A DNA stretch of 43,427 bases, from NCBI GenBank assembly GCA_017502125.1, contig JAFVVN010000015.1:1-43427 (forward strand), in the 5' to 3' direction. Positions 17,271-25,199 of the stretch are shown piece after piece. The stretch comes from Bacteroidales bacterium. GTDB lineage: Bacteria > Bacteroidota > Bacteroidia > Bacteroidales > UBA932. Positions within the stretch are counted from its first letter, which is position 1. Every line of letters starts with the position of its first letter. The notes below the pieces were generated by a model. That model had not been told where the DNA came from, did not search any database, and saw only the letters and a list, made by a program, of their open reading frames with translations. Position numbers and translations under genes: made by a program.

Positions 17271-18332
17271 TTATATTCCGAACGAGATGCAGCTCACGAC
17301 CTTTCGTTCAACAGGAGTTTCAGATGTGCCGGAATCGCTAGGCCAGTTAAGGAGTGCCCCGTCGAGACCGACTATTGCTGAAGATCCTCCTCCGTCCAGG
17401 TTCATAGCTTTTGCGGCACCATGTCTGATGAATGTCTCGGACAGTTCCTTTAGAGTCATTCCAGGTGAGCCGAGCATGCCTCTGCCATCGCATATGATCA
17501 GAAGGACTTTTCCATCATCCGTAATGCCGATACCCGTTCTTGGAACCCTGCTGAATGCTGCTGTTCCTCCGCTGTCAAAACACTCTCCCCAATAACTTTC
17601 GGTGGAAACGTCCTTGCCTTCTGACACTAGCATAGGCCCTCCTCCGATTGCGTGTTGCGGCTCCCAGAGTTCTGCACCAGGAGTTTCTGTGGTAGGAGGT
17701 TCTGCCATGAATTCCTGAGTCTTCTCATTATTATCCAAAGGGGAAGGAAAGGCATAGTGTCTCCTGGATGTAGGGTCACAGCAGAATGTCCATTCTATCT
17801 CAAAACTTCCATCTTTCATCTGTCCGAATGCTGCACGGACCGGGTATATTGTCTGCTTATAGTTTTCGTCATTTGGCCAGTTGATTCCACGTGGGGCGGT
17901 GACATCGCAGAAGCCATTGGAAATAATCAGGCTCATCGAAGTTGAGCCGGCAAAATAACCGGCATTGCTTATAATATATGGTGTGCCAAGATTAGTATTG
18001 AAATTTCTGTATACCTCAGATGGAGTCCTCTTGGGGGTGTTCTTGATGGTGTTGAATCTGAGACCGGGATTGGCTTTGAAATCCATTGTAGCGAGAATAT
18101 ATCTGGTGGATTTACCATCAGTATGCAGATAGGAATTTTCTGTGACGGTTATTCCTTTCGGATAACCTTCCGGTTCTGGTTCGGGCTCCGGCTCTTGGTC
18201 AGGTGTGGTATCTGGGGACGGAATCTGCCCCTCAGTATCCGGGATACTTTCTTCCGGTAATCTGTTGTCATCGCAGGAACATGTGAAAAGAGTAGAAATG
18301 AGAATAAGGCATAATAAAATCTGGAATCTCAT
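17271..18332 (-). CDS. Phosphodiester glycosidase lipoprotein (NAGPA / DUF2233 domain), copy 2
   Basis: I place the start at 18332 (MRFQILLCLILISTLFTCSC, lipobox Cys18 or Cys20). A longer TTG reading from 18377 would run through a likely -7 box, and a GGAG lies 9 bases before the chosen ATG. Mature N-terminus CDDNRLPEE is acidic, as in surface-export signals of Bacteroidota lipoproteins. A Glu/Pro linker (DQEPEPEPEPE) precedes the NAGPA domain. Signatures are ISNAGYFAGSTSM, AIGGGPMLVSEGKD, SRVPRTGIGITDDGKVLLII and AMNLDGGGSSAIVG. It shares family and layout with 2947-3993 but is well diverged. It is transcribed away from SusC 18442 from the shared AT-rich region. Likely reaction: hydrolysis of a sugar-1-phosphodiester; substrate unknown. 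Confidence 0.92.
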   Translation of the reverse strand: MRFQILLCLILISTLFTCSCDDNRLPEESIPDTEGQIPSPDTTPDQEPEPEPEPEGYPKGITVTENSYLHTDGKSTRYILATMDFKANPGLRFNTIKNTPKRTPSEVYRNFNTNLGTPYIISNAGYFAGSTSMSLIISNGFCDVTAPRGINWPNDENYKQTIYPVRAAFGQMKDGSFEIEWTFCCDPTSRRHYAFPSPLDNNEKTQEFMAEPPTTETPGAELWEPQHAIGGGPMLVSEGKDVSTESYWGECFDSGGTAAFSRVPRTGIGITDDGKVLLIICDGRGMLGSPGMTLKELSETFIRHGAAKAMNLDGGGSSAIVGLDGALLNWPSDSGTSETPVERKVVSCISFGI

Positions 18333-18374
18333 GCGTGGCATCTCCATAATATATTTATTTATTAAAACTTTGTG

Positions 18375-18382
18375 CAAAATTA
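18375..18382 (-). promoter_or_regulatory. -7 box (TAATTTTG) for the second NAGPA gene
   Basis: Minus-strand TAATTTTG fits TAnnTTTG and ends 42 bases before the chosen start at 18332. It overlaps the only upstream alternative start, which argues against that start. Confidence 0.45.
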
Positions 18383-18403
18383 TAAATATTTAAAAACTCT
18401 TGC

Positions 18404-18411
18404 TATATTTG
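18404..18411 (+). promoter_or_regulatory. -7 box (TATATTTG) for the second SusC operon
   Basis: Fits TAnnTTTG, 30 bases before the SusC ATG at 18442. A good TTTG at the -33 position is not apparent, which would be compatible with activator dependence. It is back-to-back with the minus-strand box at 18375. Confidence 0.5.
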
Positions 18412-18441
18412 AATGGAAAATGAAAACTAACTTATGACAAT

Positions 18442-21400
18442 ATGAAGAGTGTTCTAAGAAAAACCGTTTTGGTTATAGGCTTTTTCTTCACCCTTGTATC
18501 CTTTGCCGGGGCTCAGTCTTTCCGCGTTACCGGTACTGTGAAGAACAATCAAGGGGGGGCCGAAACCGGTGTGGTGGTCTTCACCAAGTCTGACAATTCT
18601 CAAGGTACGATGACTGATTCTGAAGGTAGGTTTTCCATTACCGTGCCTTCAAAAGAAGAAGTTATCGTTTTTTCACTGCTGGGTTTCAAGAATGCCGAGA
18701 TTCCTGTGAACGGACGTGCAGTCATAAATGTGATTCTCGAACCGGATGCTACAGCTCTTGAAGAGGTTGTAGTGGTAGGATATGGAGTCCAGAGGAAACA
18801 GTTTGTTGTCGGCTCAGTCAGTCAGGCATCAAGCAAGGATCTCATGAAGGCGCCGACCAGTGATGTGCAGAGCATGTTGACAGGACGTCTGGCTGGTATG
18901 ACCAACATTCAGAAGACCGGTACTCCTGGAGAAGGCAACAACACAATGCTTGTGCGTGGTCTGTCCACATTCAATAACTCCGGTCCTCTTGTCATTGTCG
19001 ATGGAGTTCCGCGTACGATGAACAATATCAACCCGAATGATATCGCGACTGTGTCTGTACTTAAGGATGCTGCTACAGCTGCCATATATGGCGTCCAGGC
19101 TGCCAATGGAGTTATCCTCATTACCACCAAGACAGGAGCTCAGGGCAAGGCCAATATCTCCTATGATGGTTCTGTTACATTTTCCACAAATACGGCGGTT
19201 CCGGACCTGATGAATGCAGAAGAGTATATCTACTGGCATAACAAAGCTAAGCAGATGGATGGTCAGGAGCCATATTGGACAGAAGAGAAGATTGCCAGAA
19301 TGAAGGAGATGGGAGTCTATGGCGAGACTGATTGGTTTGCCCAGATATTTGATAAGTATGGACTGACTCATCAGCATAATATCTCTGCTTCTGGTGGAAC
19401 AGATAAGGTTAAGTATTATGCCAGTCTGGGACTCATGAACGAAGACGGTATTCTTCGCAACACAGATTATAGCCGCTATAATGTGAGGGCGTCGATTGAT
19501 GCGGATCTGGCCCAGAATCTCAAGCTGACCATGAATATTGCCGGCAATTACTCCGACAGGCATTGGCCAGGCCTGAATTTCAAATCCCAGTCTGAATTTT
19601 CTCCGATCACTCAGGCCTACTATGCTGTTCCTTGTGTAGCTGCTGAATATACGAATCCGGATACAGGAGAAACATACCCTCTTGGCTATACGAATGGTAC
19701 ATATACCTATAATTCTGGAGCGGCCCTGGATACGGGGTATCAGAATCAGGTGTCCTATAGAGCGGAAGTGTCTTCCAAGGTGGAATATGATTTCCAGGCA
19801 ATCAAGCCATTGCAGGGACTCAAGGCATCCGTGTTCCTTGGATACAACTATCTCCACACCACAGACAGGAACTTCCTGGAAGCATATCAGATATATAAGT
19901 ACGATCCTAAGTCCATGTCTGTAATACAGCAGACTTCTTTAGGTATTTCTGAGACCAACTTCAATCGTTCGTCATCTCTGGGCTGGAATCTCATGATTCG
20001 TCCTCAGCTCACATACGACAGGGAGTTCGGTAACCATAATGTATCAGGACTTTTCCTGTTCGAGCGTTATAATACCTATGGCGAGACCATGACAGGCTTC
20101 AAGAAGGGCTATTTCTCGGATTACCCTGTTGACATCTCAACTGGTATGACGGATTCGTCACCTTATACCTCCGGCTCTTTCAGCCATTCGGGAATGGCCA
20201 GCTTCGCAGGACGATTAAGTTATGCTTATGCGAAGAAGTATCTTGCTGAATTGACTTTCCGAGCAGACGGATCATATAAGTTTGCACCTGAAGACAGATG
20301 GGGATATTTCCCTTCACTTGCTTTGGGATGGGTCGTTTCCGAAGAAGGATTCATGGATGGAGCGGATTTTCTTGACCATCTGAAATTGCGCGCATCTGTC
20401 GGTGTACTTGGAAGTGACGACACAGGTGAATATCTGTATATGCAGACCTATTCTTCGACAGGCTCCTCATATTCCTATGTCTGGGACGGTGTCGCCAGAC
20501 CGGCTTTCTATACTACCGGTTATGTGCATGAGGGACTCACCTGGTCGCGTACCAATACCTACAATGTAGGTCTGGAAATGAAAGCCTTCAATAACAGATT
20601 GAGTTTTGAGTTCGACTGGTTCTACAAATACACGAAGAATATTCTTGAATATGGTTCTTCCACTTATGCTCCTTCCCTTGGTGGAAACAACCCATATTGG
20701 GATAACTCCGGTGAGGTGGATAACAGAGGATTCGATATGACTATCAATTGGGGAGATGCCTTTGCCAGCGGTTGGTCATATAATCTGACAGGAATTCTAG
20801 GCTGGTCGAGAAACAAGGTGCTCAAAAAGAAGATTGCAGACGATCATCCTTCATATAGAGCTATTCTTGGCGAGCCGATGGGAAGCATATATGGTTTCAA
20901 TGCTCTTGGACTTTTCCAGACGCAGGAACAGGTTGACAACTATCCTACCGCCCCTTCCGGTTGGCTGGAACTCGGAGCGATCATGTACGAGGATGTGAAT
21001 GGTGATGGTAAGATCGACTCTACCCATGACTATGTGAAGATCGGTCGCTCATCAATTCCTGAAATGATATTCTCTTTCAATGCAGAGGTTGCATGGAAGG
21101 ACCTCTCTCTGAGCGTTCTCCTTCAGGGAGCAACTCTCTGCAACTATCAGTTGAACGGTTGCTATAACAACGGAAACACTGACGGAACCATGTTTACACG
21201 TCAGTTCTACGGAGGAGGTAATTCACTCCTGCATCTTGTGTCTGACTCATGGACTCCAGAGAATACTGATGCCAGATATCCAAGATTGGCTGCCTCTACG
21301 AATGCCAATAATGCCTGGGCATCATCATGGTGGGTAATTGACGGATCCTATCTTCGTGTAAAGAATGTCCAGCTCAGTTACTCTCTTCCAAAGAGTCTTC

Positions 21401-21570
21401 TCCATAGAGGAAAGAACGGCGGTATCGACCGTATCAGAGTTTATGTTGCCGGCACAAACCTCTTTACTTTCAGTGCATATAAATATCTTGACCCTGAGAA
21501 CCCTGGTATCAACAACGGATACTATCCTCAGCAGAGGACTTTCAGCCTCGGTCTTAATTTAACATTCTAA
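18442..21570 (+). CDS. SusC/RagA TonB-dependent outer-membrane transporter
   Basis: 1042 residues. A type I signal peptide (FFFTLVSFAGAQ) is followed by a carboxypeptidase-regulatory-like beta domain (~28-105: RVTGTVKNNQGGAETGVVVF, GRFSITVPSKEEVIVFSLLG), then the linker LEEVVVVGYG and the plug. Plug landmarks are SMLTGRLAGMTNIQKTG, PLVIVDGVPR and NDIATVSVLKDAATAAIYG. The rest is a 22-strand-type barrel ending in RTFSLGLNLTF with a terminal Phe. No N-terminal signalling (STN) domain is present, so regulation by an anti-sigma factor is unlikely. It pairs with SusD at 21583 (12-base gap) to import oligosaccharides across the outer membrane. It is the first gene of the long second operon. The coding region contains a G7 run at 18553. 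Confidence 0.97.
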   Translation: MKSVLRKTVLVIGFFFTLVSFAGAQSFRVTGTVKNNQGGAETGVVVFTKSDNSQGTMTDSEGRFSITVPSKEEVIVFSLLGFKNAEIPVNGRAVINVILEPDATALEEVVVVGYGVQRKQFVVGSVSQASSKDLMKAPTSDVQSMLTGRLAGMTNIQKTGTPGEGNNTMLVRGLSTFNNSGPLVIVDGVPRTMNNINPNDIATVSVLKDAATAAIYGVQAANGVILITTKTGAQGKANISYDGSVTFSTNTAVPDLMNAEEYIYWHNKAKQMDGQEPYWTEEKIARMKEMGVYGETDWFAQIFDKYGLTHQHNISASGGTDKVKYYASLGLMNEDGILRNTDYSRYNVRASIDADLAQNLKLTMNIAGNYSDRHWPGLNFKSQSEFSPITQAYYAVPCVAAEYTNPDTGETYPLGYTNGTYTYNSGAALDTGYQNQVSYRAEVSSKVEYDFQAIKPLQGLKASVFLGYNYLHTTDRNFLEAYQIYKYDPKSMSVIQQTSLGISETNFNRSSSLGWNLMIRPQLTYDREFGNHNVSGLFLFERYNTYGETMTGFKKGYFSDYPVDISTGMTDSSPYTSGSFSHSGMASFAGRLSYAYAKKYLAELTFRADGSYKFAPEDRWGYFPSLALGWVVSEEGFMDGADFLDHLKLRASVGVLGSDDTGEYLYMQTYSSTGSSYSYVWDGVARPAFYTTGYVHEGLTWSRTNTYNVGLEMKAFNNRLSFEFDWFYKYTKNILEYGSSTYAPSLGGNNPYWDNSGEVDNRGFDMTINWGDAFASGWSYNLTGILGWSRNKVLKKKIADDHPSYRAILGEPMGSIYGFNALGLFQTQEQVDNYPTAPSGWLELGAIMYEDVNGDGKIDSTHDYVKIGRSSIPEMIFSFNAEVAWKDLSLSVLLQGATLCNYQLNGCYNNGNTDGTMFTRQFYGGGNSLLHLVSDSWTPENTDARYPRLAASTNANNAWASSWWVIDGSYLRVKNVQLSYSLPKSLLHRGKNGGIDRIRVYVAGTNLFTFSAYKYLDPENPGINNGYYPQQRTFSLGLNLTF

Positions 21571-21582
21571 ACGATAGCGGAT

Positions 21583-23277
21583 ATGAAAAGATTTATAAAC
21601 AATATAGTGTTGATTCTATTCTTCGCTACGGCATTCAATGCTTGTGATGTTCTGGACCTGAAGCCTACGGACAAGTATTCCGAAGAAATCGTCTGGGGAT
21701 CCAAGGATGCTATTGACAGCTATGTGGTCGGCTTCTATGCGTTTATGAAGGACGCAACGGAAATTGCTCACAGCAATATGACTAATTTTACTGATGCCTA
21801 CACTGATATAATGAAGAGCAGCTCATGGGACCAGCATAATCACACATACAATAGGGTCCTCCTTCAGGAGACAATGTTCGATGAGACCAGTGCCGGTTCT
21901 TTTGAGTGCTGGAGCGATTGCTATAACGAGATCAAGCAGGATAATGAATTCCTTCGCGATGCACCTAAATATATTTCGAAATACGGCGAAGAGTTCATCA
22001 ATGTCCGGATGGCGGAGATCAGAGTGGTAAGGGCATATGCATATTTCAAACTGATGAGAGTGTATGGCTACAACGACACCAAGTATAATGCTATTCAGAA
22101 TGGTGGTGTTGTTCTCAGATCCTCTTTGGACGGCCCTCAGGAAAATGATAAGCCTCGTTCCAATTGGACCGACAGCTGGCAGTTTATAATTGATGACCTT
22201 ACTTATGCTGCAGAAACTCTTCCAGAAACATGGGGAGGGACCAAAAGATTTACAAAGGCCGTAGCTTACGCACTGCTCACCCGTGTCGGACTTTATGCGG
22301 AAAGATGGGATGTGGTCATTGACGCTGCTAAAAAATGTGAGGAACTTGGATGTACACTTGCCCAAGATTATGCCAAGCTTTTCAGCGACAGTTCAAATCC
22401 GGAACATATATTCGCAGTGGATTTCCTGACAAACAAGATGACTCATAGGGCTGATATGTTTTTCCGTCCTATAGGCGACTCGAAGTACCATAGCAATAAC
22501 ACTATTTTTGGAGCTATATGCCCTACAAGCGAGCTGGTGGATAGCTATGAGATGGCTGATGGTTCAGAATTCAGCTGGGAGAAGCACGGAACTGTTCCAT
22601 ATGTTAACCGTGAGCCGAGATTCTATGCCTCTATCCTCTATGATGGAGCGAGATGGGAAGGACGTACTATTGAGACACATGAGGGAGGTGAGGATGGAAT
22701 CGGCAAATTCCAGACAAATGGTACTGCCGGTACTACCACGACCGGATACTACTTCAGGAAATTCATTACTGAGGGAGACTACACATGGGAAACAAATGGC
22801 AGCGCCCATTTTGCCACTTTCATCAGATATGCTGAGGTGCTGCTTAACTATGCAGAGGCTCTGGCAGAGCAGGATTGGAGCGCGAACAGCGCATTGGCTC
22901 TTGAGGCACTTAATAAGGTGAGAACCAGAGTTGACCTTCCGGAGAAGTCGGCATCATCCATTGATGAATTCCGAGCTATACTTCGTAAGGAACGCATGAT
23001 AGAGCTTGCAGGAGAAGGATTCCGCTATTGGGATATCAGAAGGTGGAGGATAGGAGAGGAAGTCATCCATGGCAAGCAGGCTCATGGATGCAAGATCACG
23101 GTAGAAGATCCTGCTCCAACTGACCCTCCGACGGGTATCATAAATATAAAGTATGAACAGATTCCGGTAGATGCAGGATTGGAAAGAATATTCCTCGACC
23201 GCTACTATTCGTTCTCGATTCCTATTGTAGAACGTTCAAACAATACTGCTTTCGGAGAAAATAACCCAGGTTGGTAA
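21583..23277 (+). CDS. SusD/RagB glycan-binding lipoprotein
   Basis: 564 residues with a lipobox at Cys21 (ATAFNACDVLDLKP, the classic SusD mature start). The helical core includes MAEIRVVRAYAYFKLMRVYG and IDDLTYAAETLPETWGG, then FIRYAEVLLNYAEALAEQ and ERMIELAGEGFRYWDIRRW. It forms the surface lid of the SusC channel upstream. The partial SusD at the left edge is a related but distinct paralogue: both share DLTYAAETLP-like and GA-x-W-x-GR-type segments. The two pairs probably import different parts of a related glycan. Confidence 0.97.
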   Translation: MKRFINNIVLILFFATAFNACDVLDLKPTDKYSEEIVWGSKDAIDSYVVGFYAFMKDATEIAHSNMTNFTDAYTDIMKSSSWDQHNHTYNRVLLQETMFDETSAGSFECWSDCYNEIKQDNEFLRDAPKYISKYGEEFINVRMAEIRVVRAYAYFKLMRVYGYNDTKYNAIQNGGVVLRSSLDGPQENDKPRSNWTDSWQFIIDDLTYAAETLPETWGGTKRFTKAVAYALLTRVGLYAERWDVVIDAAKKCEELGCTLAQDYAKLFSDSSNPEHIFAVDFLTNKMTHRADMFFRPIGDSKYHSNNTIFGAICPTSELVDSYEMADGSEFSWEKHGTVPYVNREPRFYASILYDGARWEGRTIETHEGGEDGIGKFQTNGTAGTTTTGYYFRKFITEGDYTWETNGSAHFATFIRYAEVLLNYAEALAEQDWSANSALALEALNKVRTRVDLPEKSASSIDEFRAILRKERMIELAGEGFRYWDIRRWRIGEEVIHGKQAHGCKITVEDPAPTDPPTGIINIKYEQIPVDAGLERIFLDRYYSFSIPIVERSNNTAFGENNPGW

Positions 23278-23286
23278 GTATAAGAT

Positions 23287-23673
23287 ATGAAAAAGATATT
23301 TGCAATATTAGTTATCGCAGCTGCGTCCATGGTGACCTTCAGCTGCCAGAAACCGGATTCCGAGTTTCTCCATTCAGACAACACTATCAGTTCTGTTCTG
23401 TTGCTTCCTGCTGTCAGCACGGTGTCAACAACCATCAGCGGTGAAATCAATCAGGAGACCGGTGAGATCCTGTTTGCCATTCCAAAGAATTTAAGAAGTT
23501 CGATCGATATTACAAAGGTAAAGGTCAGAGCGACAGTCTCATATGATGTTGTCATCACCCCATCTCTGTCGGGAATCAAGGACCTTTCTGAGGAATATCC
23601 GATCACTGTGACTGCCACCCAGACCGGAGAATCAAAGAACTATACACTCCGTGCATATTACTCAAGGAACTAA
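23287..23673 (+). CDS. Small DUF5018-type lipoprotein, single domain
   Basis: A 128-residue lipoprotein (Cys20 in VTFSC). After a short spacer comes one Ig-like unit of the kind seen at the N-terminus of the lipoproteins at 1258 and 23701: ILFAIPKNLRSSIDITKVKV, then YPITVTATQTGESKNYTL. It has no propeller-like C-terminal region. It lies 9 bases after SusD and 27 bases before the next, larger relative, in the SusE position. It could be a stand-alone surface binder or a split-off N-terminal module. A similar unit in the next gene argues for duplication rather than simple truncation. Confidence 0.75.
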   Translation: MKKIFAILVIAAASMVTFSCQKPDSEFLHSDNTISSVLLLPAVSTVSTTISGEINQETGEILFAIPKNLRSSIDITKVKVRATVSYDVVITPSLSGIKDLSEEYPITVTATQTGESKNYTLRAYYSRN

Positions 23674-23700
23674 TTATTAAACCACTAATCACAAAACATT

Positions 23701-25119
23701 ATGAAATTTAACAGATTTTTTGCATTTCTTGCAGCGGCTTCGATGATAGCATTGGCTGCATCTTGTAACAAGGAACCTCAGCCTGAACCTGAGCCAGAGC
23801 CAGAACCAGTAGTAAAGAGCGATGCATGCAAGCTTACGGCACTTTCTCTTGAGGCTGCAGGCCAGAGCATTGAAGGCTTCGTTTACGAAGAGGATAAGGT
23901 TGTTGAGGTTGCTTACATGCCTGACCAGTATGCTGGTCTTGCTAACGCAACAGCAAAACTGACAGTTTCTGATAAGGCAACTGTATCTCCAGATCCTACA
24001 GTGGCAGCAGACTATACAGTAGAAGGTGGCGTGAAGTTCACAGTTACTGCTGAGGATGGTGAGCACAAGGCTGTATATACAGTCGTTCTCAAGGAGGCTG
24101 AATTCAATGTCAAGTGTCAGCTCGTCTGGCAGAAGACCTACGGAGACCTTGGTGTTGGAACAGCTTCATTCAGCCAGAGTAATGTAGGTTTCTCAGGAAC
24201 CAACTTTGTGACCCGCAACCTTGAAGTTCTTGACCTTACAGGTGCAAAGGTCGGCACTCTTAATGTAGAGGGTGTTGCAGCAGCTGGTGAAGAAGGTTTC
24301 GGACTTGCTTGCGTGACTAATGATCATGCAGGACATCTTGTAGCTTCAGTAGGTGTCACAGCTGATGACAAACCTGCTCCAAACTCTGACAGTGTTGTCA
24401 AGAGCTATATCTATGTATGGAAGAATGGTTGGGATAAGGCTCCTGAGCAGTTCTACTATACTGATGAAGGAAATGTTACACTTTATATGTCTGCCGGTGG
24501 TGATCTCACAGCTGATGGTATCATCAATGTGATTTCTCCAGGTCGTGGAGCAACCACAATGTTCCATACATTCTACACCACTGCAGGTGCAGAAGGATAC
24601 CAGTGGGCTGCATTCAACACTCAGTATGTTTCCAACGACGGTAACTGGGGCCAGATGGTTTCTCCTGCCACAGGCAAGATCTCTGGTGACTTTGTTGTCT
24701 GCGACTCCCAGGGTAATAATAATGGTATGATGTATTATGTACGTCATGGTTATGAGGATCTTGGCGCAGACGTTGCCCTTAACGGAACAGTTCTTGACGA
24801 TGCCCTTGCTGAAGGTGGCGGATCTAACCAGTATGGTAATTACTCAATCGGTCATGCTCGTGCTTTCACTCTTAATGGTACTGCATATGTAGTTGCTTGT
24901 TCATCTGGCTGGCCTTGCACATATGTGACCATCCAGACCCTCAATCCGGAGGATGAGAATCACTACCTTCTCCGTACTCAGGTTCTTGCTACTCCTGCAC
25001 CTGTTCCTTGTTCAGCTTACTGCTTTGACGAGTCAACAGGCAAGGCATATGTACTTGTATCAGCTCAGTCAGAGTCTCCAATGATGGCTCTCTATGAAAT
25101 CATCACTGAGATTCTCTAA
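23701..25119 (+). CDS. DUF5018-type surface lipoprotein with EP linker and propeller-like C-terminus
   Basis: 472 residues; lipobox Cys22 (IALAASCNKEP) followed at once by EPQPEPEPEPEP. Residues ~42-130 are one DUF5018-type unit (VEVAYMPDQYAGLANATAKL, VKFTVTAEDGEHKAVYTVVL). Residues ~135-472 are the repetitive beta region shared with 1258 and 5478 (LEVLDLTGAKVGTLNV, CVTNDHAGHLVASVG, FDESTGKAYVLVSA). Likely a surface glycan-binding protein of the SusC/D complex. A strong hairpin at 25141 follows, so the SusC-SusD-lipoprotein part may be expressed above the enzymes downstream. Codon choice is regular and may suit high expression. No catalytic residues were recognised. Confidence 0.8.
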   Translation: MKFNRFFAFLAAASMIALAASCNKEPQPEPEPEPEPVVKSDACKLTALSLEAAGQSIEGFVYEEDKVVEVAYMPDQYAGLANATAKLTVSDKATVSPDPTVAADYTVEGGVKFTVTAEDGEHKAVYTVVLKEAEFNVKCQLVWQKTYGDLGVGTASFSQSNVGFSGTNFVTRNLEVLDLTGAKVGTLNVEGVAAAGEEGFGLACVTNDHAGHLVASVGVTADDKPAPNSDSVVKSYIYVWKNGWDKAPEQFYYTDEGNVTLYMSAGGDLTADGIINVISPGRGATTMFHTFYTTAGAEGYQWAAFNTQYVSNDGNWGQMVSPATGKISGDFVVCDSQGNNNGMMYYVRHGYEDLGADVALNGTVLDDALAEGGGSNQYGNYSIGHARAFTLNGTAYVVACSSGWPCTYVTIQTLNPEDENHYLLRTQVLATPAPVPCSAYCFDESTGKAYVLVSAQSESPMMALYEIITEIL

Positions 25120-25140
25120 TATTTATTTCATTGCAAAATC

Positions 25141-25180
25141 AGGTCTTCTCGGTTCAGCTTCCGGCTGGACCGGAAGACCT
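25141..25180 (+). terminator. Long hairpin inside the second operon (attenuator or processing site)
   Basis: AGGTCTTC-T-CGGT pairs with ACCGGAAGACCT (12 bp with one bulged T). The interior CAGC/GCTG adds further pairs around the loop TTCCG. It lies 21 bases after the lipoprotein stop and 19 bases before the first tandem GHL10-like gene. The downstream bases are TTAAAATTCT rather than a pure T-run, so partial termination or mRNA protection is more likely than full stop. Confidence 0.7.
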
Positions 25181-25199
25181 TTAAAATTCTAAAATTTAA

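Noticed and set aside
18829-19857. A 342-codon open frame on the minus strand
   Set aside because: It is antisense to well-supported SusC coding sequence, has no signal or domain, and reads as unstructured composition.
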